A DNA stretch of 64,000 nt, taken from contig NZ_CP029378.1 of assembly GCF_003268675.1 (NCBI RefSeq), positions 7,440,001 to 7,504,000 of the forward strand. Direction: 5' to 3'. A model generated the notes under the pieces. It had not been told where the DNA came from. It saw nothing but the letters and a program-made list of their open reading frames with translations, and did no database searches. The DNA is from Streptomyces bacillaris. GTDB lineage: Bacteria > Actinomycetota > Actinomycetes > Streptomycetales > Streptomycetaceae. The translations under genes and the position numbers were made by a program. Shown here piece after piece: positions 25,289-33,766 of this stretch (position 1 is its first letter; every line of letters starts with the position of its first letter).

Positions 25289-26041
25289 ATGAGTCCGGAA
25301 GAGAGCACCCCGGAGCGCCCGGAGCGCGGGACAGCTGAACGCAGGGCGCCCGAGCGGCGCAGCCGCAAGGCCCGCCGCACCCGCGACACCCTCGCGCAGG
25401 CCGCGTTCGAGCTGGTGCTCGACCGGGGGCTGCGCTACGTCACAGTCGAGGAGATCGCGGAGGCCGCCGACGTCGACCGCCGCACCTTCAGCCGCTACTT
25501 CGCGAGCAAGGAGGCCGCGGCCCTCGACTCCCTGCGCGGCGACGGCGACCGGATCAACGCGGCCCTGCGTGCCCGCCCGGCCGAGGAGCCCCCGCTCCTC
25601 GCCTACCGGCGCGCCGTCCTCGCCTGGCTGGCCGACCCCGAGGCGGAGCCCTGGCACCGCCGCCCCCGGATCTTCGACCTCCTGGTCGCCGCCGAGGACG
25701 AACCGACCCTCTACGCGGCCTTCCACCACATCCGGGTGGACGCCCAGGAGGACTCGATCGCCATCGTCGCGGACCGGCTCGGCGTCGACCCGCGCCATGA
25801 CATCCGCCCCGCCGTGACCGTGGCGGCGGGCGCGGGCGCGCTCCTCGCGGCCCAGGCCGCCTGGGTGCGCGGCGGACGCCCGGACGCCCTGCCCGCGCTG
25901 GTCACCGAGGCGTTCGACGCGCTCTCGGCGGACCTGCTCACGGCACCGGACACCGCAACGGGCCGCCACCGGCCCGGCACTGCAGAAGACAGCGCCACCG
26001 AAGACACAGCAGAAGCAGAAGCAGAAGAGGCAACCTCATGA
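25289..26041 (+). CDS. TetR family transcriptional regulator
   Basis: A 250-residue protein. The N-terminal TetR helix-turn-helix spans about residues 28-75 (TLAQAAFELVLDRGLRYVTV, EEIAEAADVDRRTFSRYF). A helical ligand domain follows, then an acidic Ala/Glu/Thr tail. ATG 25289 follows the palindromic operator; GTG 25274 is the in-frame alternative. It overlaps the SDR start by 4 bp and so is coupled to it. Likely ligands are the alcohols or ketones handled by the neighbouring dehydrogenases. Confidence 0.87.
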   Translation: MSPEESTPERPERGTAERRAPERRSRKARRTRDTLAQAAFELVLDRGLRYVTVEEIAEAADVDRRTFSRYFASKEAAALDSLRGDGDRINAALRARPAEEPPLLAYRRAVLAWLADPEAEPWHRRPRIFDLLVAAEDEPTLYAAFHHIRVDAQEDSIAIVADRLGVDPRHDIRPAVTVAAGAGALLAAQAAWVRGGRPDALPALVTEAFDALSADLLTAPDTATGRHRPGTAEDSATEDTAEAEAEEATS

Positions 26042-26811
26042 GCACTACCCCCACCACCCCCGCAGCCGAGTTCGCCGGCCGTACCGCCCTCGTCACCGGC
26101 GGCGCCTCCGGCATCGGCCTCGCCGTGGCCCGGCTGCTCGCCACGGCCGGTGCGGCCGTCGTCGTAGCGGACTACGACGAGGAGAGCGCCCGCAAGGCCG
26201 CCGCCCAGCTGGAGAGCACCGGGGCGCGAGCCGCCGCCGTCCGCATGGACGTCACAGACCCGGCCTCCGTGGAAGCCGGGGTGCGGTTCACCGTGGAGAC
26301 CTTCGGCGCCCTCCACCTGGCCGTGAACAACGCCGGGATCGCGGGCCCCTCCGCCCCCACCGGGGCCTACCCCGTCGAGGACTGGGACCGGGTCGTCGCC
26401 ACCAACCTCAGCGGCGTCTTCTACTCGATGCGCCACGAACTCCCCGCCATCGTCGCGGCGGGCGGCGGCGCGATCGTCAACATGTCCTCCATCCTCGGCA
26501 CCAACGGCTTCGCGGGCTCGCCCGCCTATGTCGCCGCCAAGCACGGCGTCGTCGGCCTCACCAAGAGCGCCGCGCTCGAATACGCCGCACAGAACGTCCG
26601 GATCAACGCCGTCGGCCCCGGCTTCATCGACACCCCGCTCCTGCGGAACGCCGACCCCCAGGCCCGCGAGCACCTGATCTCCCTGCACCCGGCCGGACGC
26701 CTGGGCACCGCCGAGGAGGTCGCGGAACTCACCGTCTTCCTCCTCTCAGAGAAGGCCTCCTTCATCCACGGCAGCTACCACCTGGTGGACGGCGGCTACT
26801 CCGCCCCGTGA
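26038..26811 (+). CDS. SDR family NAD(P)-dependent oxidoreductase
   Basis: A 257-residue classical short-chain dehydrogenase. It has the cofactor motif TGGASGIGLAVARLL (about residues 20-34), VVVADYDEES with an acidic residue favouring NAD(H), NNAGIAG, catalytic Ser in NMSSILGTN, and Tyr/Lys in AYVAAKHGVVG. It ends FIHGSYHLVDGGYSAP. It overlaps the TetR gene by 4 bp, and the alcohol dehydrogenase follows after a 147-base purine-rich gap without a visible terminator, suggesting a three-gene set for alcohol or ketone metabolism. Confidence 0.88.
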   Translation: MSTTPTTPAAEFAGRTALVTGGASGIGLAVARLLATAGAAVVVADYDEESARKAAAQLESTGARAAAVRMDVTDPASVEAGVRFTVETFGALHLAVNNAGIAGPSAPTGAYPVEDWDRVVATNLSGVFYSMRHELPAIVAAGGGAIVNMSSILGTNGFAGSPAYVAAKHGVVGLTKSAALEYAAQNVRINAVGPGFIDTPLLRNADPQAREHLISLHPAGRLGTAEEVAELTVFLLSEKASFIHGSYHLVDGGYSAP

Positions 26812-26958
26812 CGACGGCGCCCGGGTGGCGGACGGGGGAGTCGGGCGGGACAAAGGAGAGAGCGATACGGGCACGGGGGCGAGGGAGCCGGGGGGCAACG
26901 AGGGCACGGGGGCAACGAGGGCCAGGAAGAAACCAGCGGGAAGAAGCGAGGAGACCCC

Positions 26959-27999
26959 ATGAAAGCCGTCCAGTACCGAGCCGTCGGCGCCGCCCCCGAG
27001 GTCGTCACCGTCCCCGACCCCGAGCCCGGCCCCGGCCAGGTCCTCCTCAAGGTGACCGCCGCCGGTGTCTGCCACTCCGACATCGCGGTGATGAGCTGGA
27101 CCGCCGACCAGATACCCTTCCCGCTCCCGCTCACCCTGGGCCACGAGGGCGTCGGCACGGTCGCCGCGCTCGGGGACGGCGTGACCGGCCTCTCCGAAGG
27201 CGACTCCGTCGCGGTGTACGGGCCCTGGGGCTGCGGGATCTGCGTCAACTGCGCCGAGGGCAAGGAGAACTACTGCCTGCGCGCCAAGGAGCTGGGCATC
27301 ATGCCGCCCGGCCTCGGCGCCCCCGGCGCCATGGCCGAGTACATGATCGTCGACGACCCCCGCCACCTGGTGCCCATCGGTGAGCTGGACCCGGTGAAGA
27401 CCGTCTCGCTCACGGACGCCGGACTCACCCCGTACCACGCGATCAAGCGCTCCCTGCCCAAGCTCGTCCCCGGCGCGACGGCCGTCGTCATCGGCACCGG
27501 AGGCCTCGGCCATGTCGCGATCCAGCTCCTGCGCGCCATGACGGCCGTACGGGTCGTGGCACTCGATGTCACCGAGGAGAAGCTCGACCTCGCCCGGGCC
27601 GTCGGCGCCCACGAGGCCGTCCTCTCCGACGAGAAGGCGGCGGCCCGCGTCCTGGAGCTGACCGGCGGACTCGGCGCGCACGTCGTCCTGGACTTCGTCG
27701 GCGCCCCGCCCACCGTGCAGACCGCCGGGGCCGCCGCCCGGGTCGACGGCGACGTCACGATCGTCGGCATCGGCGGTGGCGCGCTCCCCGTCGGCTTCGG
27801 GACGCTTCCGTACGGCACCAACGTCAGCGCCCCCTACTGGGGCTCGCGCAAGGAGCTGGCGGAGGTGCTGGACCTGGCCCACGCGGGCGCCGTGGACGTC
27901 CACGTGGAGACGTACTCCATCGACGAGGCCCCGCGCGCCTACGAGCGGCTGCACGAGGGCCGGATCAACGGCCGCGCGGTCATCCTGCCGAACGGCTGA
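26959..27999 (+). CDS. Zinc-dependent NAD(P) alcohol dehydrogenase
   Basis: A 346-residue medium-chain dehydrogenase. Catalytic zinc ligands lie in GVCHSDIAV and GHEGVGTVAALG. The structural zinc site is CGICVNCAEGKENYC with four Cys. The Rossmann motif is VVIGTGGLGHVAIQLLRAM. GAGACCCC precedes the ATG. It belongs functionally with the upstream SDR and TetR genes. A primary or secondary alcohol or aldehyde is the likely substrate. Confidence 0.9.
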   Translation: MKAVQYRAVGAAPEVVTVPDPEPGPGQVLLKVTAAGVCHSDIAVMSWTADQIPFPLPLTLGHEGVGTVAALGDGVTGLSEGDSVAVYGPWGCGICVNCAEGKENYCLRAKELGIMPPGLGAPGAMAEYMIVDDPRHLVPIGELDPVKTVSLTDAGLTPYHAIKRSLPKLVPGATAVVIGTGGLGHVAIQLLRAMTAVRVVALDVTEEKLDLARAVGAHEAVLSDEKAAARVLELTGGLGAHVVLDFVGAPPTVQTAGAAARVDGDVTIVGIGGGALPVGFGTLPYGTNVSAPYWGSRKELAEVLDLAHAGAVDVHVETYSIDEAPRAYERLHEGRINGRAVILPNG

Positions 28000-28063
28000 G
28001 CCGTACCCGTACGTCCGCGAGCGGGGCAGGGAAGAATCCCCGGCCCCGCTTCCCGCACCCCGT

Positions 28064-28076
28064 TACACTCGATGCC
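28064..28076 (+). promoter_or_regulatory. Candidate promoter -10 element for a leaderless transcript
   Basis: TACACT at 28064-28069 resembles a vegetative -10 hexamer. A start about 7 bases downstream would fall on the ATG at 28077. No clear -35 is visible. Confidence 0.45.
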
Positions 28077-28103
28077 ATGGGTTCGTACTACTACTTCCGC
28101 TGA
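28077..28103 (+). CDS. Putative 8-residue regulatory leader peptide (MGSYYYFR)
   Basis: An ATG-initiated nine-codon frame encodes MGSYYYFR and ends in TGA, about 240 bases ahead of an ABC-F gene. The -10-like hexamer just upstream suggests a leaderless mRNA starting at this ATG. Short aromatic or basic leaders upstream of ABC-F ribosome-protection genes are known to act by ribosome stalling. That role here is inferred. The peptide could be chance, but run of three Tyr, promoter and position argue against it. Confidence 0.45.
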   Translation: MGSYYYFR

Positions 28104-28342
28104 TTCCCCGGCCCGGACAGCCGCCGCCCGACGCCTGACGTCACCGGCAGGCACCCACCGGCCCGACCGCCGCCGAGCACAGCACCGCCCGTGACCTCAC
28201 CGGGCGGCCCCCGCTCGTCGCCGTCCCCGGTGTGCCGCTGTCCCTCCGCCGTCCGGACACCCACGTCACGCCCCGCCCTCCCCGCGCGTCCCCGCACGCG
28301 CCACCGCGGGCCGGGCACCCAGGAATCAGGGAAAAGGCACCC
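28104..28342 (+). promoter_or_regulatory. Untranslated leader of the ABC-F gene
   Basis: These 239 bases hold no other convincing gene. GGC/CCGG-rich partial repeats (for example CACCGGCAGGC near 28143 and CACCGGGCGGCC near 28198) could form alternative hairpins, as expected for attenuation, but I cannot fold them here. Confidence 0.3.
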
Positions 28343-30082
28343 ATGCACCCCCAGCGCGAACGCGCCCAACTGACCATGAAGGACGTCTCCAAGGCGTACG
28401 GGGACCGCTCCGTACTCGACCAGGTGACGCTCACCGTCCGCCCCGGCGAGAAGGCCGCCGTCATCGGCGAGAACGGCTCCGGCAAGTCCACCCTCCTGCG
28501 TCTGCTGGCCGGGGCCGAGCAGCCGGACAGCGGTGAGATCACCGTCCGCTTCCCCGGCTCCACCGGCTATCTCGCCCAGACCCTCGCCCTCGACCCGGCC
28601 GACACCGTGCAGGACGTCGTCGACGCCGCCCTGGCCGAACTCCGCACCCTGGAACGGGCCATCCGCGCGGCCGAGGAGAGACTGTCGGCGGGCGACCCGA
28701 CGGAGGCGGAACTCGCCGCGTACGGAGACCTCCTCACCGCCTACGAGGAGCGCGACGGCTACCGCGCCGACGCCCGCACCGAAGCCGCCCTCCACGGCCT
28801 CGGCCTCGCCCACCTCACCCGGGACCGTGCGCTCGCCACCCTCTCCGGCGGCGAACAGTCCCGGCTGGCCCTCGCCTGCGTCCTGGCGGCCGCCCCCGAA
28901 CTGCTCCTCCTGGACGAACCCACCAACCACCTGGACGTACGGGCGGTGACCTGGCTGGAGGAACACCTGCGCGCCCACCGCGGCACCGTCGTCGCCATCA
29001 CCCACGACCGGGCCTTCCTGGAGCGGGTCACCTCCGTGATCCTGGAGGTCGACCGCGATCTGCGCACGGTCACCCGGTACGGGGACGGCTGGGACGGCTA
29101 CCGTACGGCCAAGGCGGCAGCCCGCCGCCGCTGGGCGCGGGAACACCAGGAGTACCTGGACGAACTGGCCCGTACGCAGGAGCTGGTGGACGCCGCCGGA
29201 CAGCGGCTCGCGGCCACCGGCAAGGACCCGAAGCAGGGGTTCGGCAAGCACCGCCGCTCCCACGAGGCCAAGCTCTCCGGCCAGGTCAGGGCCGCCCGCA
29301 CCCGGCTGGAGGCGCTGCGCCGCACCCCCGTACCGCCCCCGCCCAAGCCGCTCGCCTTCACCGGCCGTCCGGCCCTCGCGGGGGAGACCGGGCCCGGCCC
29401 CCTGGTGGAGCTGGCCGACATCTCCGTGGGCGACCGGCTCCACATCCCGGCCTTGCGCGTGGAGCCCGGGGCGCGGTTGCTGGTCACCGGGGAGAACGGG
29501 GCCGGGAAGACCACCCTGCTGCGGGCCCTCGCCGGGGACCTGGCGCCCGACACCGGGACGGTCGCCCGCCGCGCCCGGGTCGGCTACCTCCCGCAGGAGC
29601 TGCCCGCCCGGCCGACCCGGCGCACCCTGCTCGCCACCTACGCGGCGGGCCGCCCGGGCTTCCCGGACGAGTACGCGGACGAACTGCTGGAGCTGGGCCT
29701 GTTCCGCCCCGAGGACCTCGGGGTGCCGGTCGCGTCCCTCTCCATCGGCCAGCAGCGCAGGCTCGCCCTGGCCCGGCTGGTGGTCCGGCCGGCCGATCTG
29801 CTGGTGCTGGACGAGCCGACCAACCACATCGCGCTCGACCTGGTGGAGGAGGTGGAGACGGCGCTCGCCCAGTACCCGGGAGCCGTCGTGGTGGTGTCGC
29901 ACGACCGCAGCTTCCGCGCCCGCTTCACCGGTGACGTACTGGAGTTGAGGGCGGGCCGCCCCGCCGCGGACTGTCCCTCCGGGGAAGCGGGCCCGACCCC
30001 GCCGGGACTCGCCTACGCCTCCGGGGAGCCGGAGCCCTCTTCGCGTACCCGGTCGCGCAGCCGCGTCACGAAGACCCGCTGA
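28343..30082 (+). CDS. ABC-F family ATP-binding protein, probable antibiotic resistance/ribosome protection
   Basis: A 579-residue soluble protein with two ABC domains and no membrane segment, diagnostic of ABC-F translation factors. The first domain has VIGENGSGKSTLL, LSGGEQSRLALA and LLLLDEPTNHLD. The second has VTGENGAGKTTLL, LSIGQQRRLALARL and LLVLDEPTNHIALD. The interdomain linker (about residues 240-330; GKDPKQGFGKHRRSHEAKL) is charged, as in factors that reach into the ribosomal exit site. Its 3' end overlaps the convergent NUDIX gene by 70 bp. The drug specificity cannot be read from sequence. Confidence 0.88.
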   Translation: MHPQRERAQLTMKDVSKAYGDRSVLDQVTLTVRPGEKAAVIGENGSGKSTLLRLLAGAEQPDSGEITVRFPGSTGYLAQTLALDPADTVQDVVDAALAELRTLERAIRAAEERLSAGDPTEAELAAYGDLLTAYEERDGYRADARTEAALHGLGLAHLTRDRALATLSGGEQSRLALACVLAAAPELLLLDEPTNHLDVRAVTWLEEHLRAHRGTVVAITHDRAFLERVTSVILEVDRDLRTVTRYGDGWDGYRTAKAAARRRWAREHQEYLDELARTQELVDAAGQRLAATGKDPKQGFGKHRRSHEAKLSGQVRAARTRLEALRRTPVPPPPKPLAFTGRPALAGETGPGPLVELADISVGDRLHIPALRVEPGARLLVTGENGAGKTTLLRALAGDLAPDTGTVARRARVGYLPQELPARPTRRTLLATYAAGRPGFPDEYADELLELGLFRPEDLGVPVASLSIGQQRRLALARLVVRPADLLVLDEPTNHIALDLVEEVETALAQYPGAVVVVSHDRSFRARFTGDVLELRAGRPAADCPSGEAGPTPPGLAYASGEPEPSSRTRSRSRVTKTR

Positions 30083-30519
30083 CCGGCGATCAGCCGCTCG
30101 GCGGCCTGCTCCGGCGTGCACCAGGCGAACCGGTCCATCTCCGGGAACTCCCGCTGCACGCCGGAGCCGCGCGGCCACTCCATCGTGAAGGTCCCCGGCA
30201 CCACGGCCGCCACGTCCAGCTCCGCCTCCACCGCCCACACGGACACCGTCTTGCCGCTGCGCTGCCGGGCCTCACCGAGCGGCAGCCACACCCCCTCCGG
30301 CACCGGCAGCCCCAGTTCCTCCTCGAACTCCCGCCGCGCGGCTGCCGCCGGGTCCTCCTCGGGGCCGTACTCACCCTTCGGCACCGACCAGGCGGCCGCC
30401 TCCCGCCCCGCCCAGAACGGCCCGCCCATGTGCCCGATCAGCACCTCGACATCCCGCTCACCTCCCGTACCGGTGGTCCGGAAGAGGAGAAGCCCCGCAC
30501 TGCGCCTGGTCGCCGCCAT
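30013..30519 (-). CDS. NUDIX hydrolase
   Basis: A 168-residue protein with a complete Nudix box beginning at GEYGPEEDP and ending ARREFEEELG, preceded by AAWSVPKGE and an opening strand SAGLLLFRTTG. The family hydrolyses nucleoside diphosphates linked to another moiety. The last 23 codons are antisense to the end of the ABC-F gene. MEWPRGSGVQREFPEMDRFAW marks the second half typical of a DNA mismatch/ADP-ribose group, but the substrate is not predicted. Confidence 0.86.
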   Translation of the reverse strand: MAATRRSAGLLLFRTTGTGGERDVEVLIGHMGGPFWAGREAAAWSVPKGEYGPEEDPAAAARREFEEELGLPVPEGVWLPLGEARQRSGKTVSVWAVEAELDVAAVVPGTFTMEWPRGSGVQREFPEMDRFAWCTPEQAAERLIAGQRVFVTRLRDRVREEGSGSPEA

Positions 30520-30663
30520 GCGGCCCAGTCTGCGGCGGGGCGGGGAGAGACGCGAACGGAGGGGCGGGGGCGATGGAGGCGACGGCTCCGGAACCGCCGG
30601 GCGGGATGGAACCGCTTGGGGGGACGGAATCGCCGGCCCCCGCCCGCCCCTCCACCCCTGCTC

Positions 30664-31074
30664 CTACGTCTTCCGATACCCGTACGCCTCCGAGGCCGCC
30701 GCCTCCACCGCGTCGATGTCACCACCGGAGGAGGCCGTCACCACGGCGGCGACCGCGCCCTCCACGAACGGGGCGTCCACCAGCCGTGAGTTCTCCGGCA
30801 GTTCGTCGCCCTCCGCCAGCATCGCCTTCACCGTGAGGACCGCGCTCCCGAGGTCGACGAGGACCGCCACCCCGGCGCCCCGGTCGACCGACGCGGCCGC
30901 CCGGCCGATGAGTTCGGCGCTGGTGCCGAGACCGCCGTTCGGCAGCCCGCCGGCCGCCGCGACGGGGGCCGTCACCCCTCCGGCGGCCAGCCCCCGGGCC
31001 AGCTCGGCCACCGACTCCGCGACCGGGCCGCTGTGCGAGACCAGCACGATGCCCACCTGCGCAGCCTCGCTCAT
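30664..31074 (-). CDS. dhaM: Dihydroxyacetone kinase phosphotransfer subunit DhaM
   Basis: A 136-residue EIIA-Man-fold protein. The phospho-accepting His lies in VGIVLVSHSGPVAE near the N-terminus, and GTSAELI and AVLVDLGSAVLTVKAML are family blocks. DhaM passes phosphate from PTS HPr to DhaL-bound ADP. It lacks the extra HPr and EI domains of enterobacterial DhaM. It is last of dhaK-dhaL-dhaM and overlaps dhaL by 4 bp. Confidence 0.9.
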   Translation of the reverse strand: MSEAAQVGIVLVSHSGPVAESVAELARGLAAGGVTAPVAAAGGLPNGGLGTSAELIGRAAASVDRGAGVAVLVDLGSAVLTVKAMLAEGDELPENSRLVDAPFVEGAVAAVVTASSGGDIDAVEAAASEAYGYRKT

Positions 31075-31685
31075 GCCTCCGCACCCCCGGCCCGTGCCGT
31101 GTCGGCCAGCGCCTCGACCAGCAGGGCCGCCGAGGTCGCCCCCGGGTCCTGGTGGCCGATGCTGCGTTCCCCGAGATAGCTGGCCCGCCCCTTGCGCGCC
31201 TGCAGCGGGATCGTCGCCTCGGCTCCCGCCCGGGCCGCTTCGGCCGCGCCCCGGAAGCAGGAGCCCAGCGCCTCGGCGGCCGGCAGCAGCGCGTCCAGCA
31301 TCGTCTTGTCCCCGGCCTGCGCCCCGCCCAACTGCCCAACGGCGGCCACGCCCTCCGCGAACGCCCGGGCCAACTGGTCCCGGTCCACCTCGGCGGCCTC
31401 GCCGAGCGCCTTGCCCGTACGCCGCAGCAGCGTCCCGTACAGCGGCCCGGACGCGCCGCCGACGGTCGAGATCAGCTGCCGCCCCGCGAGGGTCAGCACC
31501 GCTCCCGGGGTGGCGGTCGCGTCCTTGTCCACCGCGGCGGCCACCGCCGCGAAGCCGCGCTGGAGGTTGCTGCCGTGATCGGCGTCCCCGATCGCGGAGT
31601 CCAGCTCGGTCAGTCGGCCCGCCTCACGGTCCACCGAGGCCGCGGCGGCGGCCATCCAGCGGCGGAAGAAGTCGGCGTCGAGCAC
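31071..31685 (-). CDS. dhaL: Dihydroxyacetone kinase subunit DhaL
   Basis: A 204-residue nucleotide-binding subunit. Conserved Asp residues that hold Mg-ADP are in DSAIGDADHGSNLQRGF. VGGASGPLYGTLL and AQAGDKTMLDALLPA follow, ending RASYLGERSIGHQDPGATS. It carries ADP that is re-phosphorylated by DhaM and used with DhaK to phosphorylate dihydroxyacetone. It lies 78 bases after dhaK and overlaps dhaM by 4 bp. Confidence 0.92.
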   Translation of the reverse strand: MLDADFFRRWMAAAAASVDREAGRLTELDSAIGDADHGSNLQRGFAAVAAAVDKDATATPGAVLTLAGRQLISTVGGASGPLYGTLLRRTGKALGEAAEVDRDQLARAFAEGVAAVGQLGGAQAGDKTMLDALLPAAEALGSCFRGAAEAARAGAEATIPLQARKGRASYLGERSIGHQDPGATSAALLVEALADTARAGGAEA

Positions 31686-31763
31686 CTGGTCTCCTGTTCC
31701 CCGGGCCGGTGAGGCCCGGTGCGTACGGTTGTCCGTGCGACTGCGTCACCGGGAGCGCGGGGC

Positions 31764-32756
31764 TCAGCGGCCCCAGCGCAGCGCGGGCGTCTCCACGGGC
31801 GCGTCCCACAGCCGCAGCAGCTCCTCGTCGATCTGGCACAGCGTCACCGAGCAGCCTGCCATGTCGAGCGAGGTCACGTAGTTCCCCACGAGCGTACGGG
31901 CGACCGGCACACCCCGTTCGGTGAGGACCCGCTGCACCTCGGCGTTGAACCCGTACAGCTCCAGCAGCGGGGTCGCCCCCATCCCGTTGACCAGGGCGAG
32001 TACGGGGCCGGTGGGGCGGAGGTCGTCCAGCACCGCTTCCACGGCGAAGTCCGCGATCTCGCCCGAGGTCATCATGGGCCGCCGCTCGCGACCGGGCTCC
32101 CCGTGGATGCCGATGCCCAACTCCAGCTCTCCGGCGGGCAGATCGAAGGTCGGGCTGCCCTTCGCCGGGGTGGTGACCGCGCTGAGGGCCACCCCGAAGC
32201 TCCGCGAGGACCCGTTCACCTGGCGGGCCACCGAGACGACCCGGTCCAGCGGCGCGCCCTCGTCGGCGGCGGCCCCGGCGATCTTCTCCACGAAGAGCGT
32301 CGCCCCCGTACCGCGCCGCCCGGCCGTGAACGTGCTGTCGCTCACCGCCACGTCGTCGTCCACCACGACCTGGGCGACCTGGATGCCCTCGTCCTCCGCG
32401 AGTTCGGCGGCCATCTCGAAGTTCAGCACGTCACCGGTGTAGTTCTTGACGACGAACAGCACCCCCGCCCCGCTGTCCACCGCCGCGGCTGCCCGCACCA
32501 TCTGGTCGGGCACCGGCGAGGTGAAGACCTCCCCCGGACAGGCGGCCGACAGCATCCCCGGCCCCACGAACCCGGCATGCAACGGCTCGTGCCCCGACCC
32601 GCCCCCCGAGACGAGCCCCACCTTCCCGGCCACCGGCGCGTCCCGCCGCACGACGACCCGGTTCTCCACGTCGACGGTCAGTTCGGGGTGGGCGGCGGCG
32701 ATGCCCCGGAGGGCGTCGGCGACCACGGTCTCGGGGACGTTGATGAGCATCTTCAC
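31764..32756 (-). CDS. dhaK: Dihydroxyacetone kinase subunit DhaK
   Basis: A 330-residue substrate-binding subunit. VSGGGSGHEPLHAGFVG forms the sugar-binding loop, and the His in LGIGIHGEPGRER is the residue that binds dihydroxyacetone covalently. LFVVKNYTGDVLNF is a further family block. GTG 32756 is favoured by GGGAGACAG just upstream. First gene of the dha operon; no transcriptional regulator is adjacent. Confidence 0.93.
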   Translation of the reverse strand: MKMLINVPETVVADALRGIAAAHPELTVDVENRVVVRRDAPVAGKVGLVSGGGSGHEPLHAGFVGPGMLSAACPGEVFTSPVPDQMVRAAAAVDSGAGVLFVVKNYTGDVLNFEMAAELAEDEGIQVAQVVVDDDVAVSDSTFTAGRRGTGATLFVEKIAGAAADEGAPLDRVVSVARQVNGSSRSFGVALSAVTTPAKGSPTFDLPAGELELGIGIHGEPGRERRPMMTSGEIADFAVEAVLDDLRPTGPVLALVNGMGATPLLELYGFNAEVQRVLTERGVPVARTLVGNYVTSLDMAGCSVTLCQIDEELLRLWDAPVETPALRWGR

Positions 32757-32827
32757 GACTGTCTCCCAGGGGCGATGGCAGAGGGCTTCTCGATCTGCTT
32801 TTTACTGGTGAAGGGGGATGCGGTGCG

Positions 32828-32837
32828 GTATCGATAC
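32828..32837. promoter_or_regulatory. GTATCGATAC palindrome in the dhaK upstream region
   Basis: A perfect 10-bp palindrome about 70 bases upstream of dhaK, possibly an operator. The remainder of 32757-33270 holds no gene I can support. Confidence 0.3.
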
Positions 32838-33270
32838 GGGTGATCCTCGGCGTCCGGAAGCTTCGTTAGACGGCGCTCGTGCTGACCGGTTGCCGATCTA
32901 CCAGACTGCCCGTCACCTGTGGGTCGTGAGGCCTCGGGGCGGCTCGGCCCCGGCTGCCGAACATCTCTCACCGATTCTGCAGACCCATTGTGGCGTGCGC
33001 ACTGCGTTCGTCGAAGCTGCTGTGAGGAGCATCCGGTCCACACTACGCACGCGACTGCTGCGGCGGGGAGCTACGGGCGGGCGCAGCCCAGGCCCTGGTG
33101 TCTTCCCGTTCGGCAACCGAAAGGCGGCAGCCCTGACGTAAGCGGCGGCACTTGCGGATGGTGAGTTTCCGCGGAGAGAGCCGCACCGGTTCGCCGTCGA
33201 CCGCCCTGAGTGCGTCCACCTGGGGTACGTGGCAGACAGCGTAAGGATGCTCGGGCCTACGATGGGTGGC

Positions 33271-33693
33271 ATGTCGTCCGATGCTGCTGTGTCCTCGGTG
33301 TGGCCCGTCCTGCACTACGACGATACGGAGAGGGCGCTGCGGTTTCTGGTTGACGTCCTGGGGTTTGCGCCGGTGGTTGCGGCGCGGGACGAACACGGCG
33401 GTGTGGTGCATGCCGAGCTGCGGTGGCCCGGGGGCGGTGCGCTGGTGTTCGGGTCGACCCGGCACACGGACTCGGTGCACGGTGTGATGCGGGCGGGTAC
33501 CAGCGCGGTCTACGTGGTGAGCGATGACGTGGACGCGGTGCACCGACGGGTCGTCGCCGCTGGGGGAGAGGTCCTCGAACCGCCGCACGAGACCCGGTTC
33601 GGGTCGGGTGCTGCGGCGTTCGTGTGCACGGTGCGGGATCCCGAGCACAACCTGTGGACCTTCGGCACCTACCGTGGACCTTCGCCGGAGTAG
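33271..33693 (+). CDS. VOC (glyoxalase/bleomycin-resistance) family protein
   Basis: A 140-residue protein with two beta-alpha-beta-beta-beta units. The first is VLHYDDTERALRFLVDVLGF; the second is AVYVVSDDVDAVHRRVVAAG followed by CTVRDPEHNLWTFGTY. The HNLWTF end is typical of PhnB/YdeM-like VOC proteins, where a Glu/His metal site may be lost. Codon use is slightly less GC-rich than neighbours. The function may be a small dioxygenase, isomerase or drug-binding protein. Confidence 0.8.
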   Translation: MSSDAAVSSVWPVLHYDDTERALRFLVDVLGFAPVVAARDEHGGVVHAELRWPGGGALVFGSTRHTDSVHGVMRAGTSAVYVVSDDVDAVHRRVVAAGGEVLEPPHETRFGSGAAAFVCTVRDPEHNLWTFGTYRGPSPE

Positions 33694-33704
33694 AGCCTCG
33701 AAAT

Positions 33705-33740
33705 GCCCAGGGCCCCGGTGCTGATGCCGGGGCCCTGGGC
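33705..33740. terminator. Bidirectional hairpin between convergent genes
   Basis: GCCCAGGGCCCCGG (33705-33718) and CCGGGGCCCTGGGC (33727-33740) form a perfect 14-bp stem with an 8-base loop between the VOC gene and the convergent SulP gene. Confidence 0.8.
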
Positions 33741-33766
33741 TGTGGGGCTGCGGGTGCGGGGGTCAG

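Noticed and set aside
33043..33270. Antisense frame overlapping the VOC gene upstream region
   Set aside because: No recognisable domain or start signal, and most of the frame is a shadow of the VOC gene.
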